Positions 1-13,000 of a stretch of 64,000 bases of DNA are shown piece by piece. Every line of letters begins with the position of its first letter. Position 1 is the stretch's first letter. The stretch lies in NCBI RefSeq assembly GCF_964204865.1, contig NC_135264.1, positions 6,168,001 through 6,232,000 of the forward strand, given 5' to 3'. The notes under the pieces are model-generated. The model ran no database searches. It was not told where the DNA came from and was given only the letters and a program-made list of their open reading frames with translations. The DNA comes from Styela clava. Lineage: Eukaryota > Chordata > Ascidiacea > Stolidobranchia > Styelidae. The translations under genes were made by a program, and so were the position numbers.

Positions 1-40
1 ATTGCCTTTGTAAGCTTGACTTAAGTGAATAAAAATGGAC

Positions 41-2754
41 CTGGTTTTGCCATTTTAAAATAAGGGAAAGTTTCTTCAATCCATATGTAAATTTGTCGTA
101 ACGTCATTCGTCTTATCGGAGAACTGTTGATTGCGAATTGTATGAGAGCCATGTATGAATATGGAGGTCGTCCACTTTTTAAACTTCTCTGAAAAGTATC
201 GCAAAAATGTTAATAAACAAAATGAATGTTAATTAATCTTTAAAGCTAAAACCATTGTTCCTATATAATTTTGACAGGCAGAAAAGTAAACCAAATTTCA
301 AAAAGTTTCCCTGTATTTCGTTAATTTTACACACAGAAGAAAAAAAACATCATTTTAGAAAGATAGATAAGAGATATCGCTAATACCCAAGAATATGACC
401 AATAGTCAACAAGATTATGAATGTGTTGAATCTTAAACGCCGCTCAAGGTATTCACACTCAAACATAGGCAGTTCTCGCTGATTTTGATTATGAAACTGG
501 ATGTTGTGATTTGTGAATAAATCTTGGAATTATCGTATATCCTCACATATAAGACAAGTTTAAAATTAAAAAAAAAGTTGCCAAACTAAGTGATCGTAAG
601 CATAACTCTGATCGCACTCAAACGAAATTGTGTTAACTTAAATCCAACAGCTACAATTTGATCGTAGGGTCCAATTACATGCGAATTTTTATAAATTCAC
701 TGTTTTAGGGCCGTTTTTAAGGGCTTGGCTTATATGCGAGGTTAAATGTATTACGTTTTGGTATTCATGTGAAAACCGCCATCTTCAGAATTTATAAAAA
801 AAATAAAAAATTTATACCATTTATTGAAAAATACAAATTTAAACCTACTAATGGCAACTGTCGAATATGACTTCCATCTTTTTCGACTCTCATAGGCAAA
901 AAGTTATTTACACCCATGTGTCCGAGCCATGTAATATTGGTCAAGCTGTCATCTACTACATTGGGCTTCAATTGTCTTTCATCAATCATGGCCATTGTTT
1001 GACCAGAGTAACCACCTTGTTGCTCCAAACCATTGCTAAGATTAAATTGACAGCACAAAATCAGTCATGTTTGACAAAAATAATTTTAGATGAATTTTGA
1101 ATTATTTATCAATTTTAAAATGAAGAATTTGAAAAGCAACATATTGAATAATAAAATATTCGATGATAACCTGGACAAATCGATCAATCCCAGAAATCAA
1201 GACAAATATTAACAAAATAATACAAAGCGAGTCACAATATATTGCACTTGCATTTAGCACAGCATATACTCTTCTTATCATTGAATTCATAACATCACCA
1301 CTGAGCGTGGTTTTTGCTTGAGGCCAGCTTTAAACCACCTCAATATTGAAAGGTCCATGCATGCGAAACAATTATCGCAAAATTTTGATTACACACATAA
1401 CTATTGGTGTTTATCAAGAGGGATGAAAGCGATGAATCCTCATAAATAAATAATTTTGAAACATCATTTAAACTGACATTCAGTCTGAGGCATGAATAAA
1501 AGTTTTACCCTTACCTATGTGGATGAAGCCGCATGTTGGGAACTGAACGAGGTCGAATATTTTCACAATCTGAAAAATGAACTTGGAATTGAAATAATTG
1601 AATCTCAATATCTACTCAGAATAATATAGCAGTATGGTCACTCTACATCTGACATGGGCAAATTAAGAACGGCCCGTGGGCCAAATCCGGCGTGTTGGAT
1701 AATTTAATCTGGTCCACCCGATGCTATTACAACCAAATTTCAATGTTTCATCTAAAAATGACTAGGGAATTCGTTGAGATTGCAATTAAATTGATTTTTG
1801 GCTAAAGGATTACTGTTTTCCACTTTTGCTTTTGTATCACTGTAAATATTGTTCCCAAAATGTAACTTTTTACGTCCAGGTAGGCAAAATTTTGGGCTCT
1901 GGTCCGAAAACCTTGCTCACCCCCCTGCTCTACATCTATGAATAGTAACAATAAGCTGTATCAATGGAGATATATGTGAAATAATACTATGAGATTTTCC
2001 AGGACTGTGGAAGATTCCCATCTTCTGGTTGATAAAAATTTGACAGCGACGCTGGCTCCTGGTTTACAACAAAAAAGTTGGCCTATGCAAGCCTTCTTAT
2101 GTTACATAATAAAAATAAATGAGAAACAATCAAAACATTTTTCTACAAATATTTACCTAAAACTCCAGTTGGACAGTAAAAAGGTCCATATCCATTAGAA
2201 CATTTCTGATCCATCGGAATGATTCCACTAATAGCCTGGCAATTGAGTTGTCCATTAAAAACTTGACCCATTGAATTGATCTGTCCAGTAGATTGAATAT
2301 GCTGGTCATTTATAAGTTGAGGTCCTCCATTGCCAAAATAATAGTTCTTTGTCATTTGGAAGGGCTGCTGGTACGAAACAAATTGTGATCCAGCCGGATG
2401 GATTGGAATTTGGGAGGATTGTCTCCACATTGATGAACTTCTTCTGATATTTTCATCCGATGGTTCAATTTTGACGGAAGGATATTGGGTGAAGATTTGT
2501 TCCCTTCTTGAGGAAACTGGGCCAAATTGACACATATTTTTGGTTCGTGAATGGTTGATGTCGGGCATGCTGTGAAGTCTTGGTAATGCCATTTTCACGG
2601 ATGATTTTGATTCCGAAACTGTTGTCGACACATTTTGAGATTTAGTTGTTATGGCACCACACGAGCTTCGACGTAGTAAGATGATAGGTCTAGTTGACTT
2701 TTTTTGCAACATATTTGAAGACGAAAGTTTTTGAGTTTGCTTTGATGAATTCAT
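41..2754 (-). CDS. FoxM: FoxM-type forkhead transcription factor, N-terminal half (partial at left edge)
   Basis: Coding exons in transcript order are 2754-2157, 1569-1515, 1035-849 and 188-41, giving 329 residues before the model leaves the window. Phases join 1/2/0. The ATG follows an in-frame TGA two codons upstream. Residues 22-29 (RPIILLRR) resemble the RPLILKRR start of vertebrate FOXM1. VKIE at 94-97 fits a SUMO-type site. DDSLTNITWL at 246-255 matches the NNSLSNIQWL box that precedes the FOXM1 forkhead. RPPYSYMALIQFAIN begins at 287, and the first half of the winged helix follows as far as the KPG turn. The family activates G2/M cell-cycle genes in the nucleus. The rest of the forkhead and the C-terminal activation domain lie beyond base 1. 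The last donor (GTCCAT) is weak but sits at a sensible place. An extra small exon between 849 and 188 cannot be excluded. Confidence 0.85.
533..745. repeat. Interspersed repeat in FoxM intron 3 (CATATAAG family)
   Basis: The left edge TATATCCTCACATATAAG is roughly mirrored by CTTGGCTTATATGCGAGG at the right edge. The internal phrase CATAACTCTGATCGCAC recurs near 38745 in the SBF gene. Related edges occur at 35868-36285 and near 18290. It looks like a decayed MITE with no coding capacity. Confidence 0.5.
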
Positions 2755-4300
2755 TATTCAACGTTGCACTCAATTTAAATTGAAAGGAGTGGTGTTTGAA
2801 TTTCATCCAGGTACTTCTTCACAGTGAGATTTCAATTAGCATCAAGGCAGTACCAACATAGAAAATGTATGGCTTGGATAAGTAGTACCAAACTGAAAAA
2901 CACCTACACAAAGAAGCTCGCACTCATGACTCATGAAGGTGCAGACTTCTACTGCAGTACTGAAAAATCAATATTTTTACAAAACAATTAATTTTAAGTG
3001 AAATCACAGATTTAAAATTTCCATGAACAGTATGGTACAGTTTTTTAAAATTCAAAAATTTTCCACTATTTGGTTCAATAAAACAAACACTTCATATTTA
3101 TCTCTGAAACAGGGGCATTTGGCATGACGGCAGATCGCACCATGTTTGACTAGATAATATTAAATAAGTTCATCAGCCTTCACATGACCAAAATTGTGTT
3201 TTTTTTGGTAAAAACTCGAATGCTAAGGTAATATTAGTCTGTACATCAAATTATTTTTTTCTGAGGAATTGAATGGTGACATTTTTAGATTGCACCTCCT
3301 TTTAGTTTATCGCGCAACTTTACTTCACTGTAATTTTACAAATATTGAGGGACAACAATGTCCGGAAGTCCCTGAAAGGAGGGGTGTCTGTTCATCGGCA
3401 AAATGGGATTCTCTGAAACGAGACAATGTCGCTCGATCGGGAGAGTGTGCCATACCGGTACTGAATAATTTAATTGTTGTTACCAATTAGGCTAATCAAT
3501 CAACATTTCACGCAGCTGTCATTACTAGAAATTTTCGAAATCATGTCTCATTTGTAAATTATATTGACAAGACAGCAAATTCAGAAATTGCACAACTAAT
3601 CTGAAAAATGATAACATTTGATAACAAACATATTTTTAGCGTATGGACACTTTGAAAATGGATAAAAGATGGTCTAAATTAACGGACTGTGTGCTGAATT
3701 TTACCCCATTATCCCTATGAAACTGATAGAAGGCAATAGCAGTAGTGAGCAGTTCAAATTATTTCTTATTTTATGGCTTGCCGTCAGATTTTACAGCGCT
3801 TATGATGCATTTGTTTTTAAGCAAGTTTGTCAATATTTTATGAAAAGGCTAACTTAAAAGGTAAATGGCAAGTGTTGTATGGCATTCAGTGATCAAACTT
3901 ACAACACGCATTTCAGTTTAGGCTAGTTATTGTTAAAGACCGTATATTCAAGCAAAGTAGGTACCGGTACGGGTAACCCTACGATCTGACTGTAACTTAC
4001 CACCTTTCACATCCTGTTCAACGTGAAACTTAACAAAAATCGCCCAATAAAACATATGCAGATAACCAGTGTTCTGATCGTTGCTTATTTACACCGGGTA
4101 CTGTTACGATAAAGTATTCAAAATTGCTGAGAAGTATAACGAGAAAAAAACTTAAAAGAGATATCTCGGCGATAACGACTAACAGCGCATCGACAGAAGT
4201 TCGAAAAACCTCTCAGAAAACAATCGACCAATCAAAACAACGAAATCGGCGAAACATGATGACGTCAAACAGCTATATTTACCACAGCGCAGCGCTAAGA
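2755..4300. other. Intergenic region upstream of FoxM
   Basis: This AT-rich stretch probably contains the FoxM promoter and 5' UTR close to 2755-3000. I see no TATA box, CpG island or coding exon that I can defend. The 73-codon frame at 3269-3490 has no recognisable similarity and no splice context. Confidence 0.4.
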
Positions 4301-4304
4301 TCTG

Positions 4305-4665
4305 AAGCTGGAGCCAGACCCGACCCGAAATTCGGGGCAGGTCGGGCCTGAAATGTCAATTATTACGTTCGGATCGGGTCGGGTCGGGCCGGGCTTCTCT
4401 ATCGCTGACTTTTTTTTTTTTTAAATAAATATATGTTTATAAAAAATATATACAAAAACTATGTGTGGATACCCATCAACACGACACATACTGTTCTAAA
4501 CTCTTGCAATGACAATTCAAAGAAATCCTAAATAAAATATGAAATTTTGGGTTTGCTTCGGCCTCGAGCATGCGAATCCAGTTATTTAGTCGAGCTCGGG
4601 CTGCTCGGGTTTAATACCCACGGGCCTGGGTCGGGCCGGACTGAAATTTTTTGGAGGGACAGAAA
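4305..4665. mobile_element. GC-rich ended repeat element, probable MITE remnant
   Basis: The ends are rich in GACCCGACCC / GGTCGGGCC words (about 4316-4400 and 4580-4645) around an AT-rich middle. This is unlike the surrounding DNA and typical of non-autonomous DNA transposons with subterminal repeats. I could not define a clean terminal repeat or target duplication, so the limits are approximate. Confidence 0.4.
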
Positions 4666-5384
4666 AGTGGGTAAGTGTATGTTGATCATTCTGTCTCTAC
4701 CCTATAACACATACCGTACACAAAGCAACAGCATTGCAACAAAACAGAAAGAACACTCAGAAAAACTAGCAAAATGTAAAGCGACATTTTAATTGAAGGC
4801 AAAATATGTTTTACCTACTTGGGAATTCGCTTTAGACTGGTTGGGATCGCTGATTTGAAAAATGGGGCCGCCCAAATAGCATACTCACTCGTGATAATTA
4901 CATATATGAAGATAAATGCGATTAAATATGTCAAAATGTTGCAAATCACTAAAAAAATCGAAATTGTTTCTTCGACTTTTTGCTGATTGGTCATTGTTAC
5001 GACGATAAACAAGGAAATAGACGCCCGGGAAACATCCATTAATAAGCTACATAAACATGAAACACTCCATATGAATCTATTAAATAAATTTCGAAACACC
5101 ACATACAACGCTAGTTATCAGTTCAAAACGGATTTGCTGATCACGACATTTCGGGAAAGGGTCCCATCCTCTTCCACCCCGCCACTGCGTGTAACTGACA
5201 TACCAGTAGGCCTACGTCCATTTGCATCAACCTGAAGAAAAAAACATGAATAAATAAATAAGTAGGCTATAATGTTATTGAAATGAAACATCCCAATTTA
5301 TTACAGTAGGCTACTGCGGTACTTTGACCGGCGCAAAGTACCAGGGTCATCAGTCTTGCCAAATGACCGCGACGATGTGGTGGA

Positions 5385-5640
5385 TCGAACATCGATTTCC
5401 TTGTTTATATCCGTAACAATGACCAATGAGTCAGCAAATGCAATTTGTGAGCCGCCCAGACACTTATTTCGACCAGACAAATATTTAAGCCTGATTGTAT
5501 TTTATGGGAATACTGTCTCATTTTCGTGGTTTTGCGTGTTATTTGTCAATTTGTAAGTTGTGTTTGCAAACATTAGTCGTGGGCCTAAATCAAATAACTT
5601 GATTGTAATTATGTCTTCCAAGGGGTAAATGTTTTTTTTT
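5385..5640 (+). repeat. Repeat family B, copy 1
   Basis: Shares the ordered words ATCGATTTCCTTGTTTAT, GCAATTTGTGAGCCGCC, TTTTGCGTGTTATTTGTCA and TTATGTCTTCCAAGG with copies at 6815-7085, 8785-9035 and 45003-45690. A short inverted piece lies at 4975-5042. The family is non-coding and diverged, so it is probably an old non-autonomous transposon. Confidence 0.55.
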
Positions 5641-6814
5641 TAAATAAAAATGACGATTTCAAACATGTCAACCTGCTTGCAGGCGGCAACCAGCAGAAAC
5701 ACTTTCAGAATAAGCAACAGTTTTGCAATGGTAAAATTAGTACAAGAGAGCCATGCTCAAATATATGGACACGCAGAACAATTCCCCAAAATCATATGCG
5801 GTGACTTACCAGGACCAGTATCGGGGACCGGGGTACCGTGCGGTAAAGGGATTGTCATAGATATTTTAGGTCATGTGTCAATGATCCATTCTTTTTGATT
5901 ATATTGAAACATCAATTAAAATATCTCGTGATATGAGTCAAATATGTACCGTATTACCGGATCAGATACCGAACCATAGTCAAACATTTCACATAAAAAC
6001 GTTACAAAATAACATGCGTGATATAAAATTATGATACAAAATGTCTAGTTTCTCTAGTAAACCTACCTATCAATTTATGTTTTGTTACCTCATAATTCGT
6101 AGTTCTTTTTACATCACATCACGCAAATAATTAGTACGTCAGTAACATGTAATAAATGTTTCCCCGACCTTCATCGCCATGGAGATTCATTCTATACCCT
6201 TCTAATATTAACATTTGTATTGAATTGCTATGAATATATTTGTAATTTTACAAGAATTATTTCAGATAATTTCTCCATAATTCATTGCAGTTCTTCGACT
6301 CTATATTAGGAAAGACAAAACTTTCTGTACACGTCCGCGTCGTGTTGTAAATATATTACTTTTTTGTGAATTAGGTGCGTTCCGGTTGTTACGATTTTTT
6401 CAGCTCGTCACTGTATATATATATAAATATTTAAATGAAATTTCATTGTTTGAACCCATACACAAAAAGTAAATGTTCGTCGTGTGGCTGCTATTCATTT
6501 CATTCTTATAGAAATCTTTTTCAAAAAATGTCAATTACTTATTATAATATTCCACTTTTCACTTTCATAATTTCTATTTTCCATGCATACCCTTTATACA
6601 TAGATTTATTATAAGAACTCATGAACAATATGATAAAATGTGTATATTGTCGACTCAAAATGTTATAGCCTATGCCATGTTTGTAAGAGCTCATCTGGAA
6701 TTTCGTCAGAATTCACACAATTGTATGCAACAAAATTTTATTTTGGACATTTCTAGTTTTGATTGAGAGATAATTTAATGCCGGAACTACAACAGTCGAG
6801 TGGGCCTATATTAA
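5641..6814. other. Intergenic stretch with no recognised feature
   Basis: AT-rich DNA. I found no exon with splice support and no defined repeat end. The 82-codon frame at 5650-5898 has no recognisable similarity. Confidence 0.35.
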
Positions 6815-7085
6815 ATGGATGGTTCCTTGAGCATCAATTTCGTTCACAATTACAAATCAGCAATAACTTATTAACGACGTAACAATTGCAATTTATGCCG
6901 CCGCTGCCGTTATTTGTCAGTTTTTAGTTGTGTTTCCAAGAATAGCCGTAAATCAAATTACATTATGTCCTCCAAGAACCTTTAGTTTAGTTGCAAAAAC
7001 CAAAAAGTGATACCGCAAATGTGATAGACTTGCCTAAAATTAGCTATCAGTACCCGAAAGCGGCACATGGTTTAATGTTTTAAAT
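6815..7085 (+). repeat. Repeat family B, copy 2
   Basis: Matches the copy at 45003-45690 closely: GAGCATCAATTT, AACAATTGCAATTTATGCCG, TTATTTGTCAGTTTTTAGTT, and a 3' part ending in GCGGCACATGGTTTAAT, compared with GCGGCACGTAGTTTAAT near 45753. Confidence 0.55.
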
Positions 7086-8019
7086 AAAAATGAAAGTTTG
7101 CTAGGTATTGCGACATCGAAAAACGATTTTATAGCGGCTAGCAATGTGGCATTTGTTTCCAAATTAAAATACGTCATAATGGTCACGCAACAGCAACCAA
7201 TTGAGGAAGTTATGCAAAGGTCGGTTGCGCTTACTTAATTTGACTGTAATACGACATATGCCAAACCCGATCTGTTGTGTATTTGATTTGGCTTGTCATA
7301 ACTTTACTTTTTTTTCTGTTGCGGGAGTGACCATTTATTCTCTATAATATGATTTGGTCTTTATGTCAAACAGAAAAATCATCGCAAGCGAAGGTAGGCC
7401 ACTCGCAAAGGTGTGCTTCGCATGCCAATTTCGACGTATCGATATTGCTCACCTCGATAAGCAACCTTCAATAAGTCAACACAAAGTTCTAAATATATTT
7501 TTAGAATTAGTCGACCTTCAATGTGACTGTTTTGCAATTAAATCCAATTCATTAAAATTGAATCCATGAAGCTCAAAGGATTTTTACTCTTCTCTGAATG
7601 GTGCGAAAAATATTTAATGTCACGAGAATAGCACATTGAATATCGGTGTTATTCGGCTCTTCGTACATTTGGGAATAGACCTTCAGTCCGATTAATAACA
7701 TCAAATCTAATCAAAGATATCAATTGGCTAATGCTAAACCCAAACATGTTCTACAGATTTCCACAACAAAACTAACAGCGAATTTTGACGCTTCACCCAA
7801 AGCCTAGCCATATTGTGGAGATTGAATCCAAATCTTAGGCGTAGTATTTTCCAATTCTTCTCTGGTACTCAGGTGTAAAAGATGTAAATAATTAAGTTCA
7901 TTAACTCTTTCGGATTATATAGGCTACAATGAGTTTCAACTTCAACTATACCGGTGACAAGCGATATTATTTTATTCTAACCAAACTTTCGGCGGTCGCA
8001 TTCAAGGTATAATGAACCT

Positions 8020-8206
8020 GGTTCCCGTACATTTGAACCCACGACAATTGCACCTGCATACTATTGCACCTGCATACTATTGCACCTATGGAAAGTTTTT
8101 TGTTTTACGGATATTTTAACCCATACTAACCCTAACCCATGGGTTTTAGCACCCGCATATAGATTGAACCCGCGGATATACACACGAGTTCAAATGTACG
8201 GTAACC
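8020..8206. mobile_element. Short inverted-repeat element (MITE)
   Basis: Terminal inverted repeats of about 20 bp are visible: GTTCCCGTACATTTGAACCC at the left and the near-complement of GTTACCGTACATTTGAAC at the right. Inside is a 16-17-bp unit (TTGCACCTGCATACTA) repeated in tandem around 8047-8090. No coding capacity. Confidence 0.6.
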
Positions 8207-8344
8207 AATGAAACTACCCTACCCTATTTCGTTTGCAGTAATGCTACTCCTAGCCTACATATCTATTTATCCAACTGTAATTTGCGAAACGACACTTTTT
8301 ACTTAAAGGATGTAATCTGAAAGACTGAAAAAAATTTATTTCCA

Positions 8345-8545
8345 CAATGTAAAGGAATGGGGCTTGGCGATGCGACGCACCGTGCTAAGTGTTGGCAATG
8401 CGCTTGTCACCGCACCTCTGAATACCCGGCGTTGGTTCGCAGGTTCGAGAGGATTGCTTGGCTCCTTGCCGCCGTAGTGGTTCACGAAACCACTAGTCGG
8501 TTAAGGCTTTCCCCCGGGATAAAATATAAATCTCATCCTATCCTA
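8345..8545 (+). mobile_element. tRNA-derived SINE, copy 1
   Basis: Carries a pol III B-box-like word (GCAGGTTCGAG) about 95 bp from the 5' end and the family's 3' tail GGGATAAAATATAAATC...CCTATCCTA. Other copies read GGTTCGAATCCC in the B box and GATAAATATGTAAATCC in the tail. Confidence 0.65.
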
Positions 8546-8784
8546 AGTTTTAAAAAAGTGTGCCAGGTGTACATGATGTATAATTTTTTTGTTTTGATTT
8601 TATACAATGAATTTCGAGTTTAAAAAGGTACCCCCGTGATCCGAAGCAACAACACCTCAGCTCTGAATTCGCAACCAAAACACTGTTCCGACAGCATAGG
8701 CCAACTGTGTGAATCGCCTCGAAAACATTTGCTTTTTATTAGTAGGCATAGCGTTAGCCACTATCGGTTGCCATTGGTATGGAA

Positions 8785-9035
8785 CTTTCCCCGAGCATCG
8801 ACTTCCTTGTTTACTTCGTGACATCGGCCAATCAGCAAGATGAAAAAAGGGACGTAACAATGCTCCCTTTTCGCATCCGCTCAGACACTTTTCTTACTCA
8901 GACAGATTTTCAAGCGTGGTCGTAAACATTACCTCGTTTTCGCGTTTTTGAACTCTATTTATTAGCTTTCAGTTGTGTTTCGGAAACTTAAATATAAATC
9001 AGATAATTCAATGATCGCTCTTTCTTCCTAGGAGT
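8785..9035 (+). repeat. Repeat family B, copy 3
   Basis: Begins TTTCCCCGAGCATCGACTTC, as at 45015, and continues with CCAATCAGCAAGATG, TTTCAGTTGTGTTTC and a TCTTCCTAGGAG end. More diverged in the middle than copies 2 and 4. Confidence 0.5.
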
Positions 9036-9078
9036 TTTAATTGGACACGCAGTGGACATAGCGATCGTTTCAATATTA

Positions 9079-9116
9079 TGCTGTTGTTGTTGTTGTTGTT
9101 CTTGTTCTTGTTCCTG
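9079..9116. repeat. GTT/CTT trinucleotide microsatellite
   Basis: A run of TGT units grading into TTC units. A simple repeat with no sign of coding. Confidence 0.8.
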
Positions 9117-9658
9117 GACACGTTTTTGAAAAGTCGTTTTTCTCTTTGATTACTGAACCAATTGCTTTGAAATTTTTAGTGGTAAAAGATAAAAATTTTC
9201 TTCAGAAGGCCATTACTTTTTTTTGTTGCTCTGACGTCATCAAAATTATTGCCATTAGGTGGCGCTACGTATCCATATATTTGAGCATAGCTCTCTTGTA
9301 ATTTAATTGCAGTAATAAAAAATTATCGTAGAAATAGCTGTGATAGACTAGGATTCTTTACCGGTACTTTCAAAAAACAGATTGTTGTATGCGACGAATC
9401 ATAATGATGGTTTGAAACACATACCCCATTTTACCGGTGCCAACTAGCAAAAGCACTTTCAATATAGCCCCGAAAATTTTGCAATGGTAAAGTATAGGAA
9501 GAATTTTCGGGAGTCAAAGGTCGGGGAGAGGTCTAACCCGTAAAATATTTTCAGGACACTTTAGCGCCCTCGAGCGTTCACTTGCCAACGAATCCTCAAA
9601 ACCTTTGGGAAAACAGTTTTGGAATTTCTTTTACCTCAGTCCAGTCCGTTTCTTCATT

Positions 9659-9742
9659 TAGCCTTGTTATTCTAACTTTCTATTAACGAGCTTGATGGTT
9701 TAGCCTTGTTATTCTAACTTTCTATTAACGAGCTTGATGGTT
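9659..9742. repeat. Perfect 42-bp tandem duplication
   Basis: Two adjacent identical 42-bp units, 9659-9700 and 9701-9742, each starting TAGCCTTGTTATTC. They lie about 320 bp upstream of the SBF start codon. The identity implies a recent event, or an assembly artefact at a read junction. Confidence 0.85.
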
Positions 9743-10061
9743 AATTTATCAGTCTAGCATTACTGCACTAGGATCTTATGGTTGAAATAGTTGTGAACAA
9801 GAAATGATAAAAGTACCTACGACAGTATGCTGAACGTTCTGACGATAGGATAGCATAGGACTTGCATGAAAACAGAGTTGATACTGTGATATGTCTGCAA
9901 GTGAACTCGTATGATATTTCTGGATACATGGGATTCAACATTAAGTCTGGAAGTACGGTAGTTAAGTGAGGAAATTTCGATCAAATAGATCTAGACAAAA
10001 CTTTTGTTACTGAGACACAAATCCATGTATTTGCATATTAATAATTCTATTTTGGGACTAT

Positions 10062-13000
10062 ATGGATAGATTGGTGGATTACTTTGCCGTTGTTGGATAC
10101 GACTTCACTAACAAAGGTAAGCTATGTAATTTTTTTAAATTCAATGAAGACAATTTTTCGGATTCTTGCACACAATATACGGTAATATATGCACACTGAA
10201 TAATCGAGCTTATTATGTAGATTTATCAATGTATGTGCTTTGTCTTCGAGTCTACAAATTCAATTCTCTAATTGTGAAAGTTTAACCAGTTTGCGAACAA
10301 TTTTATTCTCGGCAGTTCAAAATGTGAACTGGCAATGCTAACCCCTCCATTGGCACACAACAACACTATGAATCAGTACGACATAGTTCTTCAACTCTCC
10401 GACATTGTTTCTGAGACAAATGAGTGGTTGTTTTACAATATGGCACAAACCACCAATTCCAAGAATAGCCCCCACATTGAAAGACATCAATCATAACAGT
10501 GAGTGCACACCCCTCCTTCACGAGACAGTCTGCGCCATCCAGCACTGCTCAATAAACTAAAAGGAATCCAAAAACTTCACCAGTGAAATATTTGGAAGAA
10601 TAATCCGATTATCCCAAGAAAAAAAAATTACACCGTAGCATTCTATTCTTTTCAGCAAAAAAATGCAATTTTGGTCACGTGACGGTCGCTATTAATTTAG
10701 ATTCTCATCGAGACAAGCATGCCATGAAACAACATTTCTAAATTTTTGTATGCTTAAGATATTGCAATTTTTTTCTGTGATTGTTAAGATTCTCCTGATG
10801 CAATCAAAGGAAAAGTAATTACAAGGATTCCAGAACAAGATTGGAAAGATGAACCATTTATTACTGGAATCGAATTGGTAAATGTCTAATGGTTATTGTT
10901 TTCAATATATGCCATTATTGGTTGAAAGTTGCCATATCTAGTATATAGTACTGTGCAAAAGGGAATCAATTTGTAAACGGGTAAGTTATGAAAATATAGA
11001 AAAAATGTTTATTTTATAGCTATTTATAATATTACACTATTTTTTTGTTTAGTTTTGTCAACCAACTGGATGGTTTCTCTCTAAAGAAAAACAACCTCCA
11101 AAGTATTTCGTATCAGTGTTAACTGATGCTTATGGTAAAAGGCACTACTGCGCTGTCTTATCTTTTTCTGAACCTCTTCATGAACATAGTGGAACATCTC
11201 CATTACCACCTCATCTTAATAATGAGAGGCCAGTAAGAAAAGGAAGTAAAAGGTTGAGTAGTAGCTCGCCAATTTGTGGGAATTATGAAGAAATGATCGA
11301 TGAATCTATGTGTCAAGTTGAAGGCAGCATTGATGATACCGACTGTAATGGGCTGAAAGCATCAGCTGGAGATCATAATAATGAAACTCAGGACGAGTTT
11401 TCACCAATGTGCTTGGTTTTATTGTCAAGATATCAGGAGTTTACAGTTCTTAAGGTAGGTTGATATTGAGGAAAAATGGTCCATAATAAATCTAGGATTT
11501 TTGAGGGGCTGCATTATGTTTTGTTTATACATCACACTTGATAGGATAGGATTTACATATTACCTGGACGAGAAGAAAGCCGATAAGACGACTTAATCAT
11601 GTGGCGAACCACCACCTCTCGTCCGGTTACCTGTCCAAGGTGGGTTCTGAATCAGTTAGCCAGCATGGACTAGTGGTTACGTTAACCACCCTTTGGCCAC
11701 GAGGAGTCCAGCAATCCTGGCGAGCGAGCGACGGCGAGCGTATTCCTAATGCTTAGCACAATGTGCCACACACTTGACAGTTAAATAAGTTCAGATTGGC
11801 ATGAACAGTGGTATGAATAACACGCAAGCATTGCTCGTGCATGGCCTCGCACAAAAAGGAATATGCGAGCGTAAATATACTCTCCCAAATTTATTATAAT
11901 AACATAAGTTTTCTTGCCTACTAAGAACACTACTCGGAAGAGTAATTCAAGAGTATTTCAGCCGTTTTTGCCAAGTGTGATGTGAGAAAGCTGAAGCACC
12001 CTAATTATGTTTAAACTAATTCTGAGCTGTGCTTTCTTCGTAGAGCCTTGTTGCTGCACAACTACACAAATGTACTGTGGCAGGTTTTGTTATGTCAATG
12101 AGTCAACACAATATACACAATCATAAACACAATGGGAATAGATATTGTTCTCTAGTATTGAGCAGTAACAATATGCAATGTTTTTTTTGTTCACAGAATT
12201 GTCTTGGCCTGATATACACTATATATATTGAAGGACTTTCTGTTTCATTAGAAACTGTTGTTGCCAATTTACTTGCCGTTCATGTTCCACCCAGAGGGTC
12301 TTCAATTTTTCGATTTTCTATCGGAGCTGCTGATAAACAAGCAATACAATCTCCTCAATATGAGGAATTGCCAATTACAAGATCTTCTGTTTCGACGCTT
12401 TTGCACCAACTAGGTGATTTATTTCTTTCACACAGTTTACATGGAAGTTAAATTGGAATTTGTTAGAATGACATTCTTTTCTGCTATGTCGGGATGTCCA
12501 AAAGGAATTGAATATTAGAATCTATTTGAAATTGATTTCAAATTCTTGCTTCAGGCAATGTGTTTAGTATATTTTCATTCAAAATGATTGGGCAATTGCT
12601 TTTATCTCAACTTCATAATTTCAAGCTTTTGAAAAATACTAATTCTGTTTATTGGATTTGTTGAACAAAATATAATTTAGAAAATATACGATATTTCAAA
12701 TTCAAAGTTTTATTCAGAATGTATTTGTAATGGTTGATTACTGGATATCAGACATATCCTAATTTCAAGTTAAATTCTTTAGCTTGATTTGAACTTATTA
12801 AAACTTATAACATAATAACATGTAAAAATGTTTGTAATAATAGGGTAATTGAACCAAATTAGTAATGCTATTCATTTGACCAAAAATCCTCACGTCAGAT
12901 TTGAACCATTCTAGCCCATTGATTGTGTTAGCGACAAAAATTCCCTGATAATGTACATTTTTACAAACATTTTTGGTTTTCCCCTATAAAATAATATATT

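Noticed and set aside
438..482. Possible small FoxM exon on the minus strand (REL PMFECEYLERR)
   Set aside because: It has an AG acceptor but no convincing donor, and the flanking exons already join in phase 0 without it.
3269..3490. 73-codon open frame on the plus strand
   Set aside because: No recognised similarity, no splice or promoter support, and a length common by chance.
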